Assembly: GCA_022266195.1 (NCBI GenBank)
Contig: WHVY01000004.1
Coordinates: 9,875,501-9,939,500, forward strand
Source: Tetranychus cinnabarinus
Lineage: Eukaryota; Arthropoda; Arachnida; Trombidiformes; Tetranychidae
Reading direction: 5' to 3'
Length of the DNA: 64,000 nucleotides
In this document: piece after piece, positions 38,182-50,600 of the stretch
Layout: each line of letters opens with the position of its first letter
Position numbering within the stretch: the stretch's first letter is position 1
The notes under the pieces: model-generated
Seen by the model: only the letters and a program-made list of their open reading frames with translations
What the model was told of the DNA's origin: nothing
Database searches by the model: none
Position numbers and translations under genes: made by a program

Positions 38182-38822
38182 AATCATAAATTTTTCAATC
38201 AACTATCTCAATAATGGCTTCATTCATTTAATCAAACAATTGACAAGGAGGACAAAATAAGACAATACAAATTGATTACAAAATATGTGAATTCATGAAA
38301 TATGATAGTTTACTGTTAAAAAATAAGAAAAAAATGAAAATATCTAATTATTGGATGAAAATGTATTTGAAGGAGTCGATGGATGCTCCCTGTTATTCAA
38401 CATTTTATGGCATAAGTAAACTGAAAGAATAATGATTTAAATTGTTGATAAAAGATATTGAAAAGAAATGAATCTGTTGATAGGAAATTAATTTGTAAAT
38501 TTTAAAATAGATCTAGAAGACTGTACAAATGAATGGATTGAAGAAAGAGTTGTGATTTAAGTTGGCAGAATATAAAAAATTAAATGAACAGAATGAAATT
38601 CACAAAAAGTCCATAAAACCAGGAGTTCTCAAAAGTTCATCCACCTAAGAACTAACCTGGCCCGAGACTGGCGAACTTCGATGGATCAAACGAAATCCGT
38701 TGCTTTCAATCTTGTATTGTTATACGCAAGCAAATGGAAACTGTAGTGAAATATATTCAACACATTCTATTTTATTGTCACATTACTTAAGTAAAAAAAT
38801 TCAAATATTACTTTTGACAATA

Positions 38823-39352
38823 CCAATGGGAACTGGGGCATTTAATTTGACCAGAGCAATATCAAATTTGGTAAAGTTTCCGTTCTCTGGAACAGTGCCT
38901 TCAGTCGTGAAGGAAGGATAAATGAAAAATCGGACAAGTTGCTACTCGTGTCAATCATTGAATTGAATCGACCAAAGTCAACTTCAAATAATTTTGTGTT
39001 ACCAAAGAGGAGACAATGAGCTGCTGTTACAACCCACAAACGATTGAGTAGCACACCACCACAAACATGATCTACAGGTGCTGACTTGGGATAACGCAAT
39101 GACACCAACCAAGGCCAACTTCCTGGGATTACTTTCTCTCCTCCATAAATATGAGCTCCTAGAATTGAAGGTGGTATGACTGGAGTCCCACATTGTTCGG
39201 GAAATGATAAATCTTGTTCGCTTCGGACGCAATTTTCCTCATCGGTACCATTAAAATTACATTCCCTGATGGAGCTTTGATTAACCACTTACAGAAAACA
39301 TTTTTGGTGAAAAATGCTACATTATATCCTGGTGATATCATTGCAGTTAGAT
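38823..39352 (-). pseudogene. Inverted, rearranged fragment of the CUB-LDLa-trypsin protease gene
   Basis: On the minus strand this matches 29447-30295 of the protease gene closely. It begins in the CUB domain (ATATCACCAGGATATAATGT), jumps over about 300 bp including most of CUB and nearly all of LDLa, then resumes at GGTACCGATGAGG and runs through the IYGG and TAAHC regions. After GACACGAGT about 35-50 bp are replaced by unrelated sequence before the match resumes, and it ends at CCAGTTCCCATTG. Ser195 and Asp189 regions are missing, and no complete enzyme can be encoded. High identity implies a recent copy. No intron is crossed, so retroposition cannot be judged. Confidence 0.9.
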
Positions 39353-39408
39353 TTCGATTTGATGCAAAAGAATCTTGTGAAAAGATTGAAGCTTCACTTC
39401 ACTGTTTG

Positions 39409-39862
39409 TAGTGTTGTATTGTTCTTGTTCTCCAGCGCCAGGAACAATTGTTCTTTGTTCTGTTCCGTTGTTTTGTTCCGAAAAATCGGAACTAGGAACA
39501 ACCTAGGAACAGAACAACCCAAAATCTAGAACAGAACAAAGAACAATTGTTCCTGGCAAAGAACAAAGGTGACGCAATAAAATGCTAAATGAGTGCCTAA
39601 AGTAACCCTTTAACACCAGAGGGATTCAAGTCAAACCCTATTTTGCCCAAAATCTGTTGATAAATTAAAATTTTCACCAAAATTGTTCTCAGTTTTAGTG
39701 TTTTGTTCCGCTAGGTTTTTTTTGTTCCGATTTGTACTGTTCTTGTTCTTGTTCTTGTTCTCGATTTTAAGAACTAGGAACAACATTTTTTGTTCTTGTT
39801 CCGAAGAAATTGTTCTTCTCGTTGTTCTTGTTCCTTGAAAATATTGGAACAATACAACACTA
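39409..39862. mobile_element. 454 bp non-autonomous hAT-type transposon
   Basis: Perfect 16 bp terminal inverted repeats (TAGTGTTGTATTGTTC at the left, its complement at the right) are flanked by perfect 8 bp direct repeats ACTGTTTG (39401-39408 and 39863-39870). An 8 bp target-site duplication with TA/CAG-TG-type ends is the hallmark of the hAT superfamily. There is no transposase frame, so it must have moved in trans. The interior is packed with GTTC/GAAC words. It includes a perfect 29 bp inverted repeat (39437-39465 against 39529-39557) and, between its arms, a small hairpin GTTCCGA-AAAA-TCGGAAC. Confidence 0.92.
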
Positions 39863-39870
39863 ACTGTTTG

Positions 39871-41640
39871 TAAATTACAATCAGTACAATTTTGTTTTAA
39901 TTTTTTTACTTTTGTTTAAATGTTTCAACTAACGTTATGCAGTTGATATGGTAACTAAACGATATATGCATCAATCAACCATTCCGATTTAAAAAATATA
40001 AGTTCCGATCTAGTGGCTATCATGTACTGAGTTGTTCTGAGTTGAAGTAAATCAAATCAAAATACAAATAATATTCTAATATGGTCACACATGGCATCAC
40101 AATGGTTTAACATTACTTACACTTGCCTTAGGTTGCTGACAATAACTTTACTCACAATTTTGTTTGAACATGGTTAAAACAGGTTTATATATTGAAGTTT
40201 ATTATCCGCTTATTTCACTTATCATTTTCCTATTTATCGTGATTAACCTTGATTGTTACATGATTTTGTTTCAGGTGAATCGGGTGTGGGTCTGGTCCAC
40301 CTTTTAACCAGCTACAGCTTTCACTTTTGATGGTTACTATTCAGGCCAAAACGGTACTCTATTGAAAATTGCCGTTTATACAGTAACTTGAAAGGAAAGC
40401 GAAAAATGTAAATTTGTAAAATGGCCAGTCAATACAATCGAAGATTTAGATTTATAATTTGGGTTTCAATTGTTATACCCAAATATTAAAGTAATTCAAA
40501 TAATTTATCATGTTAACCCATATTAAATCTATTTAGGTGAATGAGAACCAGAAATTGCTACTGTATAATAGTGTCTAACCTAAAAATTCAAGACCAAGTC
40601 TAACGCAAGTCGCAAGGAAAACCTTTTATTCATAAGGAAGTATCCAACCTACAGTGAAATGTTGAATAATTAGATAATAAAGGAGCAGACAATTAATCAC
40701 AAATTGTATTGACAAAAGCTCCTACGAAAAATTAAACTGCTATTTTGGTTGATTTGATTAACAAGGAAGTTAATTGATTGTGGCAAAAAAGTCAGCCTTG
40801 ATTGGCAACACGTAAATGTTTGTCATTTTAAATATGGTTATAATTAACAAATTTCAAGTGTAGGCCGATGTTATGATGTGTTATAAGTAAATGTATTGAA
40901 AGCAAAATTAACCAGAGGTCATTGGGAGTTGACTTGAGTTTACCATTGAGGGAAATTGATATTAACACATTTAGCCAATTTGATTTTATGTTGAGTTAGA
41001 AGAAGGCGTTCGAAGTACATTTGTTAGCCTTATTATAATTTGATGTTAATAATAATTGTGAAGATGATGATGATAATGATGATTAAACAGCAGCAACCCA
41101 CAATTTAGTGAAACAGTTGAAACTGGGAACAAGAAGAGGAAAAAGAAAACAAACAAACAAAAAACATTTTCACCTGATCAACGATCTTAACTCTTTTCTT
41201 CCTTCTTTTTTATCTTCTTTCAGTTTTACAATTCATCATTCAACATCATCTAACCAAGGACTCTTCATCTTGTTGTGCCAACCTTTCAAATGTTGATCAT
41301 CAAATTAATAGTTGGTCATGATTTGCTGTTTAGGGTTAACCCATTTCCTATTTTTGACTCGTTTTTTTCTCGATTTACTCCTAATCTTTCACTTTGACAG
41401 GGATAACTGTCATTATTAGTGTTGAAGATTAAAAGTGTTGAGCAAAAAAAGACGAAATACGATGAGCGTAAGTGTTTATCCCAATGTTTTTGATTAATTT
41501 TGAATTTGTTTGCGTTTTCTGTTCCACCAGCCTTGAGTTGATAAATAATTTCTGCCACCTTGTCTGCTTCGGTGATTTAAGATCATTTGTTAATCTGTCT
41601 CTCCATCGAAAGTTAACCTCTGTTCTAGTAAATCAGTCTA
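39871..41640. other. Intergenic stretch upstream of transglutaminase
   Basis: AT-rich DNA without a supported coding exon; includes a short GAT run near 41060. It should contain the transglutaminase promoter. Confidence 0.4.
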
Positions 41641-44600
41641 ATGGGCCAATCTTGTTCATCATGCCTTCGCTCATTGATCGATGGAAGTAAGTTGCCAGTT
41701 TGTCTTCAAAGTTTGTGTTCCTCTTCATTTATTGTGAATTGTTTTATTTAATATGTCAACTAATCCGTGGTCACCCATGTTTTCCTTGATCCGTTTAGGA
41801 CGTTATCGTTTTCCGTCTTCCTCTCATCGTCCTGAGCCTATCCGTAAAATGGATCCTTATGCGTTAAATGTGCGATCAGTGGACCTGTTGGTTGAAAGGA
41901 ATACAAAGAAACATTATACAGATTTGTATGAGACAACTAAACATCCATTTGATGGGAATCTTGTGGTTCGCCGAGGATCATCATTTCAAATTAGGATTTT
42001 ATTTGCAAGAGAAACAACAATTGGTTCTGATGTGGTTAACCTCATCTTTAGAGTTGCAGGTAAGCTAATGAATTATTTCTCATCCATCAAACCCATTGGA
42101 AAGGCTGAAATTAATTTATTGAACAATGTTCAATCATTCAAGATGGCCTTTAAATAGCGATATTGAAGGACAACGTATGTGTTTGTATGTTTTGCTTCTC
42201 AAAACATACACAATAAATAGACAAAATTGGATAACAAAAGATATAATTGTTTGCTTTATTCCAATTGTATAACTCAATTAAACTTGATCACGATTTGTTT
42301 GTTTTCTATCCTTTATCTACTGGTTTTAATTAACTAATGAAACACAGGATAAGCTTATGAGACTTTCATATAATTCAATGGCGAGAAATGAGTACACGAT
42401 AAATCAACAAAATAATACAAGGATGAAATACATACAGAGAAAACCTAACCTGTAGAGTTGTAATCAAAGGAAAGATGATATTTTTAATGGTTTGAAGCAA
42501 CAAATACTGATGAGTTAACAATTGAGGAATCGACAATTGATTGGAATAGGAGAATATAAAATCACTTACCTTGATCTGTAATTTAATACATCTAATTGAA
42601 ATTTCATTTACAATGACAAACAAAAGCGAAACATAGCTTTAGCTGAACTAGTCCACTGTAAAATGACACCAAAAGGCATATTATTTATACACGATTTTAT
42701 TGAATCATCATTCCATTTTCCACGGTCATTTAGCGTCAATTTGACACAGTCGATAAAAAATATTAAGTGACAACTATTGAAAAATAATAGGATGAAAACA
42801 AGATTGAGTAAAGAAACAACTTCATCGTGATCTGGTTGAATACATGGGTGAAGAGATATGAAAAACTCTTGCAGTTTAATTTCATAGCTTTCAATGAAAT
42901 TATCTGTTGATTTGTTAATAGTTTCACATTGATCTTGCTTAAATTCAGCATAATTTTCTCAGATAGATATTTAGCTAATACTCTGTCAATGTCCAGTTGA
43001 TTTGATCAACTCTTTATTGGTAAGCCTCAAGAAGTAAGGCAGCAGCTAAGGATGGGCCGCTGGTGGGATACAAGAAATTATTCAGGGGAAAGTGATACAA
43101 GTGTTACATATTCATGAGCGGTATAATATCATCAAATATCTGTTTTAGGAGTTTGTAACAAATTTTAGGTTTTATAAACGCAATTTGAGGAAGTGTTAAG
43201 TGTTTAAGGTAGTCGGGAATGGTGGGTCTTAGGGAAGCATATGCCTCACAATGAGCGATTAGGTGGATGTTGTCAGGTTTGGGGAAACCACATTTGCACG
43301 TACGAGTGGTTGTCAAAAAGTTATAAGTTCCAATTGTTAGTCTTAATATATGATTTACATAAGTGTAGGAATCAGTTTTCTTCCATTTGGGTAAGACGAG
43401 GATCAGGTTTTGGTCCTTTCTTTCCATGGCTTTCTCTTCCCATATCTTCTGGACAATTTCATCTGTATATTGATTCGTCATTGTGTTAATATTGTACCAG
43501 ATTTTGTCAGATCTTACCATCATGTTGATAGTGTCATAATAGGATTGAGTGTTGGTGATGCATTCATTATTTTGTTTAAGTTGAAGTAGCTGTTTTATAC
43601 CAGACTTTATACACATAAGCCATGGTGGATCTATGCCAAGGGCTGCATAGGTTGTCATTGTTGAGTCATGTCCACTTATGCTGAAGAGTTTATGGAAGTT
43701 GGACATTAATGCTGATGAGCAGTGTTCTCGAAAGCTTTTGTTTTGAATAAGGAGCGGCAGTAGAACTAAAGAGTAGGTATTGATTTGGCTGTAGATGAAC
43801 GAGTAGATCATCATTATTTTAATTTTATGGGGAAGTGCTTTGAGTAGTGAAATGTTAGTTATGAAAGATGGATTGGATGATATTTTGTCAATTACTGCTC
43901 TGGTGTCCACATAGTTATCATAGTGACGTTTCCAGGTTAGGGGAAGTCCCAAACATTCAGTTGTATATGAGATTTTAAAGTTAGCTGAATCTTTGGGTAT
44001 TTTTTTACATACTCTGTCAGTGATAAGAAGACTTGTTTTGGGTAGGGAGGCAGACAGAGATATTTTATTGAGGAGTTTGTTAAGTTCCTCAATAATTTCA
44101 GAGATCTGCTTTAATAGGAAGTTGACATTAAAAATTCTAGGGTCACAGATATTGACAAAAATATCATCAGCATATGCGAAGAATTTGTATGCATAGGTAG
44201 TGGGTGTTGGGTGTCTCCAGTTATACTTGTTGTATTGAAGGTCATTGAGGATTGGGTCAATACCTATTATAAATAGAAAGGGTCCAAGGATTGATCCCTG
44301 TGGAACACCTTTGTTGTTCTCCTTATAATAGGTAATGTTGTCTTTCTGGAGTATTTGGGTTCTATCTGTGAGGTAGTGTTTTAGTATATTGTGATAGGTT
44401 GCTGAGGGATTTCGTTCATGCAAGAAGGAGAGGAAAGAGGAGTGATCAATGTGGTCAAAGGCACCTATGATGTCTGTCTGTAGTAAGGTAAGGCCTTGTT
44501 TGTTTTGATGTTGGGCTAATGAAAAGAGGAGAGTTGAGATGCTTTTGTTAGGTAGGTAAGCATATTGTAGGGAGAAAGAGGTTTTTGGAATTGTTGCCAT

Positions 44601-47600
44601 AATTTGATTCTTAATTACTATTTCTAATATTTTACCAAAATTAGATATAGTTTGTAGAGTTCTGACCCTAACATTGTCTGATTTGGGAATATGAGTGGTT
44701 TTGCTGATTTTCCAGCATTTAGGAAAAATTGAATTGTTTAATAGAGTATTATAGAGTTTGGCAAAGAGGTTAAGGTTGTTTGTGATAATATTGATGGTGG
44801 TAGTTTTGTCAATATTATCAGGTCCTGGGGATGTGTTATTGAGGTGTTTAGCTATCAAGAGAAGTTCTTCTTCCTTGATTTGATCAGGGAGATCTAGTTT
44901 AAGTGGTAGAGGAAAGGTTGAGGAAGTGTTTAGTAGTGTTTTTAGTGTGGTTTGTTGAAACTGATTCAGTTCAGCCTTGCAATTTTTTAGGAACTCATCA
45001 GTAGTGATGGGTTTTTCTTTGAAGACCTTCTTGATATTCCTCCACATTCTCCTACCATCATCCACAGTGGGGTCAAAGTTTTCCTCGATCCCTCGTTGTA
45101 TTTGAGATTTGATTTGTTGTTTGATTTCAGCCAGTTTGGTGATCAGAAGATTGCTGTTTTTGTTATTATTTAGTAGTTTGGCGAGTCTTTCTTTTTCCAT
45201 TAATAGTTGCCCATCAACAAATTGATGCAGAAAGTTTTTTGTCTCAGTTTTTCTACTGCATTCATCAGTTATCCGAAGAAAGCCAATAAAGATGTTTGAG
45301 ACAAATTTTTCAAGATCTTCAGTGTCTTGGAGATCCTCAATTTCAGGTTGATAGTATAATAGTTCATTAATTAAGTTGAGCTGTTTAGTCTTGTTGATTA
45401 TGGTTATCATCTTTCTTGAGGTCTTTTTCTTCTTTGACACAGAGAAAGTGACCTCAAAAGGTCGATGATCACTGGTGGTATTGAAGAAGTTCTGATGAAA
45501 GGTTACATCTTTGAAGAGTGTATTAAAATTGGTGGCTGCTAGGTCAATCCAAAAGGGTTTACCAGTGCTTGATAAGAATGTATAATTATCAGAGTTAGGT
45601 GATTGAATGGGTTTGAAGTTATGCTTGTTTAGTAGATTTGCTAAGTAGATGCCTTTGTTTGAGTTGGTTGTATTTAATTCTAGTGACCATAGAAGATTAG
45701 TTGAATTAACATCCCCAATTAGTAGTATCGGAGAGCTCGTAACACCTTTTATGTACCGACCAATTTCATTAATTTGATTATTGTAGTCACTAGGAGTTGT
45801 ACTGGGACTAATATATATGTTGATGACATAAAGGTGTTTATCAGCTATGTTCATTTTGGCAGCAATAGAATCAGATGCAAGTGGAGTAAAGGATGTAGCA
45901 ATTTCAGCTTTGGTGATTATGGCTGATCGACCATTGGTTGAGTAGTTGTGACCAGTGTTAACAAGTGCAAGCAAAGGTGAGTTTGAGTACTCTTGAATGG
46001 TGATGATTTGATGAGTATTGATTTTGGTGGTAGCATTGATAGTTCTAGTAGTGGACTTATAGCAATTATGATTGTATATTTTAAAGTTGCTGATCATCAT
46101 CATTCCAGTCAGTAATACTCAGTATTCTTCGACGCTCAAGTTGATATGCTTCACAGTTCCTAGATTTTGGCTTGTGATTAATCGATGTAAACTTGGCCAG
46201 TTCACAATGTCTACAGTGATTGTCAATGGGTTGTTCTTGGTTAGTTGGATGTTTACAATGTTGAGCCAAGTGTCCAGCTTTGTAACAATTCGAGCAGAAT
46301 TTAACATGAACGTCAGTTTTAAAAGCAACACTATGACCACCCATGAAGACTCTGTTTCTGCAAGCAATCCATTCTCTATTTTTCCTGGAGAGTCTGGCTA
46401 TTACCTTTACCTTTTCAGTATCCTTGTATGATTTAAAGTCAATAGTTTTAACAAAGGTACATTCTGTATCAGGTAGATTGTTTCTGGTGATGAAGGTTTC
46501 CTCAGATTCAAACTGGTCCTTATTAACAACAAAGGAAATTTGAGGCGACAGTTTTTTTGCTTCACTTATCACTGTTTCTTCAGGAAGAGGTAATGATGTT
46601 AATTCACTTTGGATTTTTGGATCAGATGAGATGACTTTAATGTATTTGTTGCCAGTATGGATAGAGTCAACCTGAACACGTGGATTGTTCTTGATGTGTT
46701 TACCAACAATAGCTCCAATCTCTTCACTTTTTTCAGGATCAATTGGCTTGATTAAAAAGGTTTTAGCTTTTGAGGAAGTTATAGATTTTTTTGGAACATT
46801 GGAGTTAGAACAATTAGATTTGATGGAGAGTTCAATGTTGTTCAACTTTTTCATAATTTCATTCTCAAGACTAAAGTAGGTGAGCACATGGTTGTACCTG
46901 CTTTCAATATCAGCCAGGTGTTTCTCCTTTGTCTTTGGGGCAACAAGTGATACCAAGAAATTTTTAAAATCTTCTAACTCTCTGACCATTTGACTACCAT
47001 CGGTAATAATGGTGTCATTTTGTGTAGTTTGAGATAGAGAAGACATTATACACAGTTTTAAAGTAAGTACTTAATTGTTTTAATTAAAATCAATAATTAA
47101 AGATGGACAAAATTTGAACACGTTAAATCAACTCAATTTTAACAATTAACTATTTTCTCTCATTGTAGATGGAGCTACATACAGCATTGTAAATGTTGAT
47201 GTTTGTTTTGTTTTTCATGTTTTCAACAAAACCAAAATTAAGGTACCTTAATCTTTGAACATAACTAACCATTGATTTAGTTAATCACTCCAACCATTTA
47301 ATCATTTATTGCTTTCACTTTATTCACGGGAGTGTTTTCAGTTTCTTATTTTTTCGCAATTAATTATGAATTATCAACAATTTCCACGATTAGTATCTTC
47401 CAATATCAACACTTGCTTTGAAACTTCAATCTAATCTTCTCGTGAAATATGTTTCTAAAAGGTAACCTTGATCAATATTTTTGCTAATCCAGTGTTTTGA
47501 CAAAACCTAAAATGTGTCTTCAATGTGTCTATATTTATAGCGAGATTAAGAAGAAGATGAAGATCAAAACTGGAATTGAAAGTGAAAAGTGGTTCAAAAG

Positions 47601-50600
47601 TAACTCACCTGTCTAAACTGTAAACCTTGGTTTCAAAGCTTCACTTGCGGAATATTCCGCCAGTTAATCAAGGTTCTATTTGGTATTGAAACTGACTATA
47701 AATCATTTTTAAATTTATCAATGTCGTGGCTATGATTAGGTCAATTCCGAATAGCAGCATGAAATAACGATCACTGTTGACCAGTAATTTTATGACTCTA
47801 AGGAATAATCTTGAGGTTAAAGAAACAAAAAAGTTGGTGGAAGATGAAGGTTACTCAATTGTATTTGTTTTTGATTAGATTACCTTGAATTCATTGTATA
47901 TTTCCTATCAAAATACACAATTCACCATCAAAATTAGCGATCATTAATCACGATCGATTTTAATTTAAGCTTAATTCTGATTTACATAAGCCTTTATCAA
48001 CACCAAATGGTTAAACATGTTACAGCTTTAATCAGAATCATTATTAACATGAATCTGTTGAAAATGCTGAAAGATTTATTATTAACGAAACAAGGCAACA
48101 TTTGAGAAAATGAAATGAAAAAATGAAAATAAATCATCCAACACTTGATTAGCAAATTACGATGATCGAATAGATTCACGATTGATTGAAGAATGGCTGA
48201 TTAAATGATTAAAATTCAATATGATTACCTTCTTAGACTGTCAATTAACAGCGAAATTAACTGTTTTGCTTTGTATTTCAATTTAATGAGTTATGTTTTG
48301 AAACAATCAACAATGCTTATTAAATATTGCTGTTATTGAGAAACAAAACGTTGAATTATGATTTTGTAACAACAAATAACATGATTAACGTTATTAACTC
48401 ACAAGTTTTCACGATTTAAATGCAGTTATTAGCCGTTCAAACTACTTGCTGCTTAATAGAGCATCAAAATAACAACAAAAATATCACCATTTGAGTATCA
48501 CTTGAATTAGTAACTTTGAGTATTTCATGTTCATCAACAATCAAATTGTGTTTTAACACCTTCTAAGTTGATTAACCTTGTTGAGATAATTGTTCGACTA
48601 CCGTGTTTCTGACATATTAGAACAGTGCTTATGAGTAATATTCACTTTTAAGCCATTTTCCTGTAAACTCGACAAATGACATATCAACCATTTCCATTGT
48701 AAAATTTCAATCAAGATTACCTTGTCTTTTCGCGACTTTTTCAAATGATGTTATTTCACATAATGGTATCTAAATGAAAACAATTAAGATATTCAATTAA
48801 ACTTGGTTTATAGTTATTATCAGACTGAGAATTGAAAGCAATTAAGGGGAAGTTAAGTTAACTTGAAACTCTTCATTATCAACATCATCATCAACATTTG
48901 ATGGGATTCTTCCCTACTTTTTGACAGTTGATCGCTAAAAATGGACTAACATTGAATGACTTTAAGGTAAAAAACTGGTTAACTGGTTTAGCATCTCATC
49001 CAAACATTTAACTTAATTTATTGAAAATGATTTGACTCAGTAATACGCATAATATCGCCATCAATGTACAGCAACCAGTTGGATGCAATAATTTTAGTGT
49101 TTTACGTTTTAAGAATGTTTAAACTAGATTATAAATCAGGACAAAATTTGACTCTAATATGTTTTTTAGCAAAAAAATGTTTAATTGTAAATTAAATAAG
49201 ATTATGAAAATATGTTTGTTTTAGTTCATAATTTAGCAAAATTATTCAGCTTTGGTTTGTTTTATTTTTGTTGAAGATGAAGATGCGTTGGATTTACTTG
49301 AATGAAAAAAGTATCCGCCATCAAATGAGTAAGCCATGGCAAGGAAGAAATGAATTGAGGTAAAGAAAACTCGTAAACTGAGAGGACAGTCGCAATTTGG
49401 AATGGTCAAAGAGTATATTGAGTGTAATGTAATGATTCCGTATTGGGCAATCTTGGAGTAATTGATTAATTGTTCCCAATTGTGGATGGGTTTGATTGAA
49501 GCTGAAGCACAGGCCCGAGTCAGTAAACCATATTTGATTGAGTTGACCAAACAGTCAAAAGCAATGGGAAAGGAAACAATGCCACCAGGATAGTATTTGA
49601 CCGATGCATAGATGACAAATGGATTGAGAATTGTTTCCATGATCAGGCCAAAGGTGACTTGGTCAACAGCCTTGGTCCAGAGAAGGACAAAAACATCGAA
49701 ACAGTTGGTTAATTTGATAATCAAGTAGAGTAAGCTAACATAGATGAACATGATTCCTCTAAGATCGCGGTAAAAGTAGTCATTGAAGTTGCACTGTACA
49801 AGATTATTCATTGAATGGGCCAAGGCGAGAATGACAAGAAAACCAACACCATGAATGCCGAAAAAGAATCCATAATAAATTATTTGAAAAGGTTTCATAA
49901 AATAACCCGATTTTTTGGACTGCATGGTACGAGAAATGCGAACTGAAATGATGAGAAAGGAAATCATAAACAGCAATACAGTCCATGGTCCACGAGCAAC
50001 AATGGGTAACTCAGAAACGCGATTATCGGTGTGATCATTCCACAAATTGTTCAAATAATAGTTCCAATCGATAGGTTTGGTTATATTAGCTGTTGTCATC
50101 TTGGTTAAGCGATACAAGCCAATGGATGAGGTAAAAAATGAGACTTGAATGTGAAAGTATAACTATGAAAATGTAGCTTAAAAAAGAAATAACAAAGTAA
50201 CAAAAAGCAAATCAATTAATTTGTCAACTGTACAAATAATTATTTTGACACACAAAAAGTGATACTTTAAATAAATTAACTTACATCTTGAATGGAAAGA
50301 TGTTAGATGAAAGTGCAGCAATCAAGTGAAACGGGACTCAAAACATTAAACTTGGTCGTTTGCGCTAAAAAAGTAACTGGTTCATTTACAGGTAAACCAG
50401 CTTTTAATGTTGTCGCTGTTGGGGCAACGTAGTGAGCAAATGTTAAAACTAAATAACAAAATTTTCTGTCCAAGTTGATAGCTGGAAATGTTAATTACTG
50501 GAAATCTTTGCACTTACGAAGTACCTTGTCAACTGTAGTCATACCCATCAACTCTGGTTCCTCTTATACGTCTTAAACTCTCATTTTGAACCATCTTTCT

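Larger units (their letters stand above)
43005..47046 (-). mobile_element. Non-LTR retrotransposon, two open ORFs, in transglutaminase intron 2
   Basis: A two-ORF LINE on the minus strand: a gag-like ORF1 with zinc knuckle and an ORF2 with endonuclease and reverse transcriptase, overlapping by 23 nt. A short 3' region follows, with AATAAA on the minus strand near 43018. Both frames are free of stops, which suggests recent insertion. The exact 5' end and target-site duplication were not determined; the 5' boundary given is simply the ORF1 start. No long poly(A) tail is visible. ORF architecture and the C-terminal CxCG-H-C motif suggest the R1/jockey/I part of the LINE tree, but I cannot assign the clade firmly. 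Confidence 0.9.

Noticed and set aside
38700..38921. Plus-strand frame ending in protease-like antisense sequence
   Set aside because: It is the antisense of the protease fragment plus flanking DNA; the true similarity is on the minus strand.
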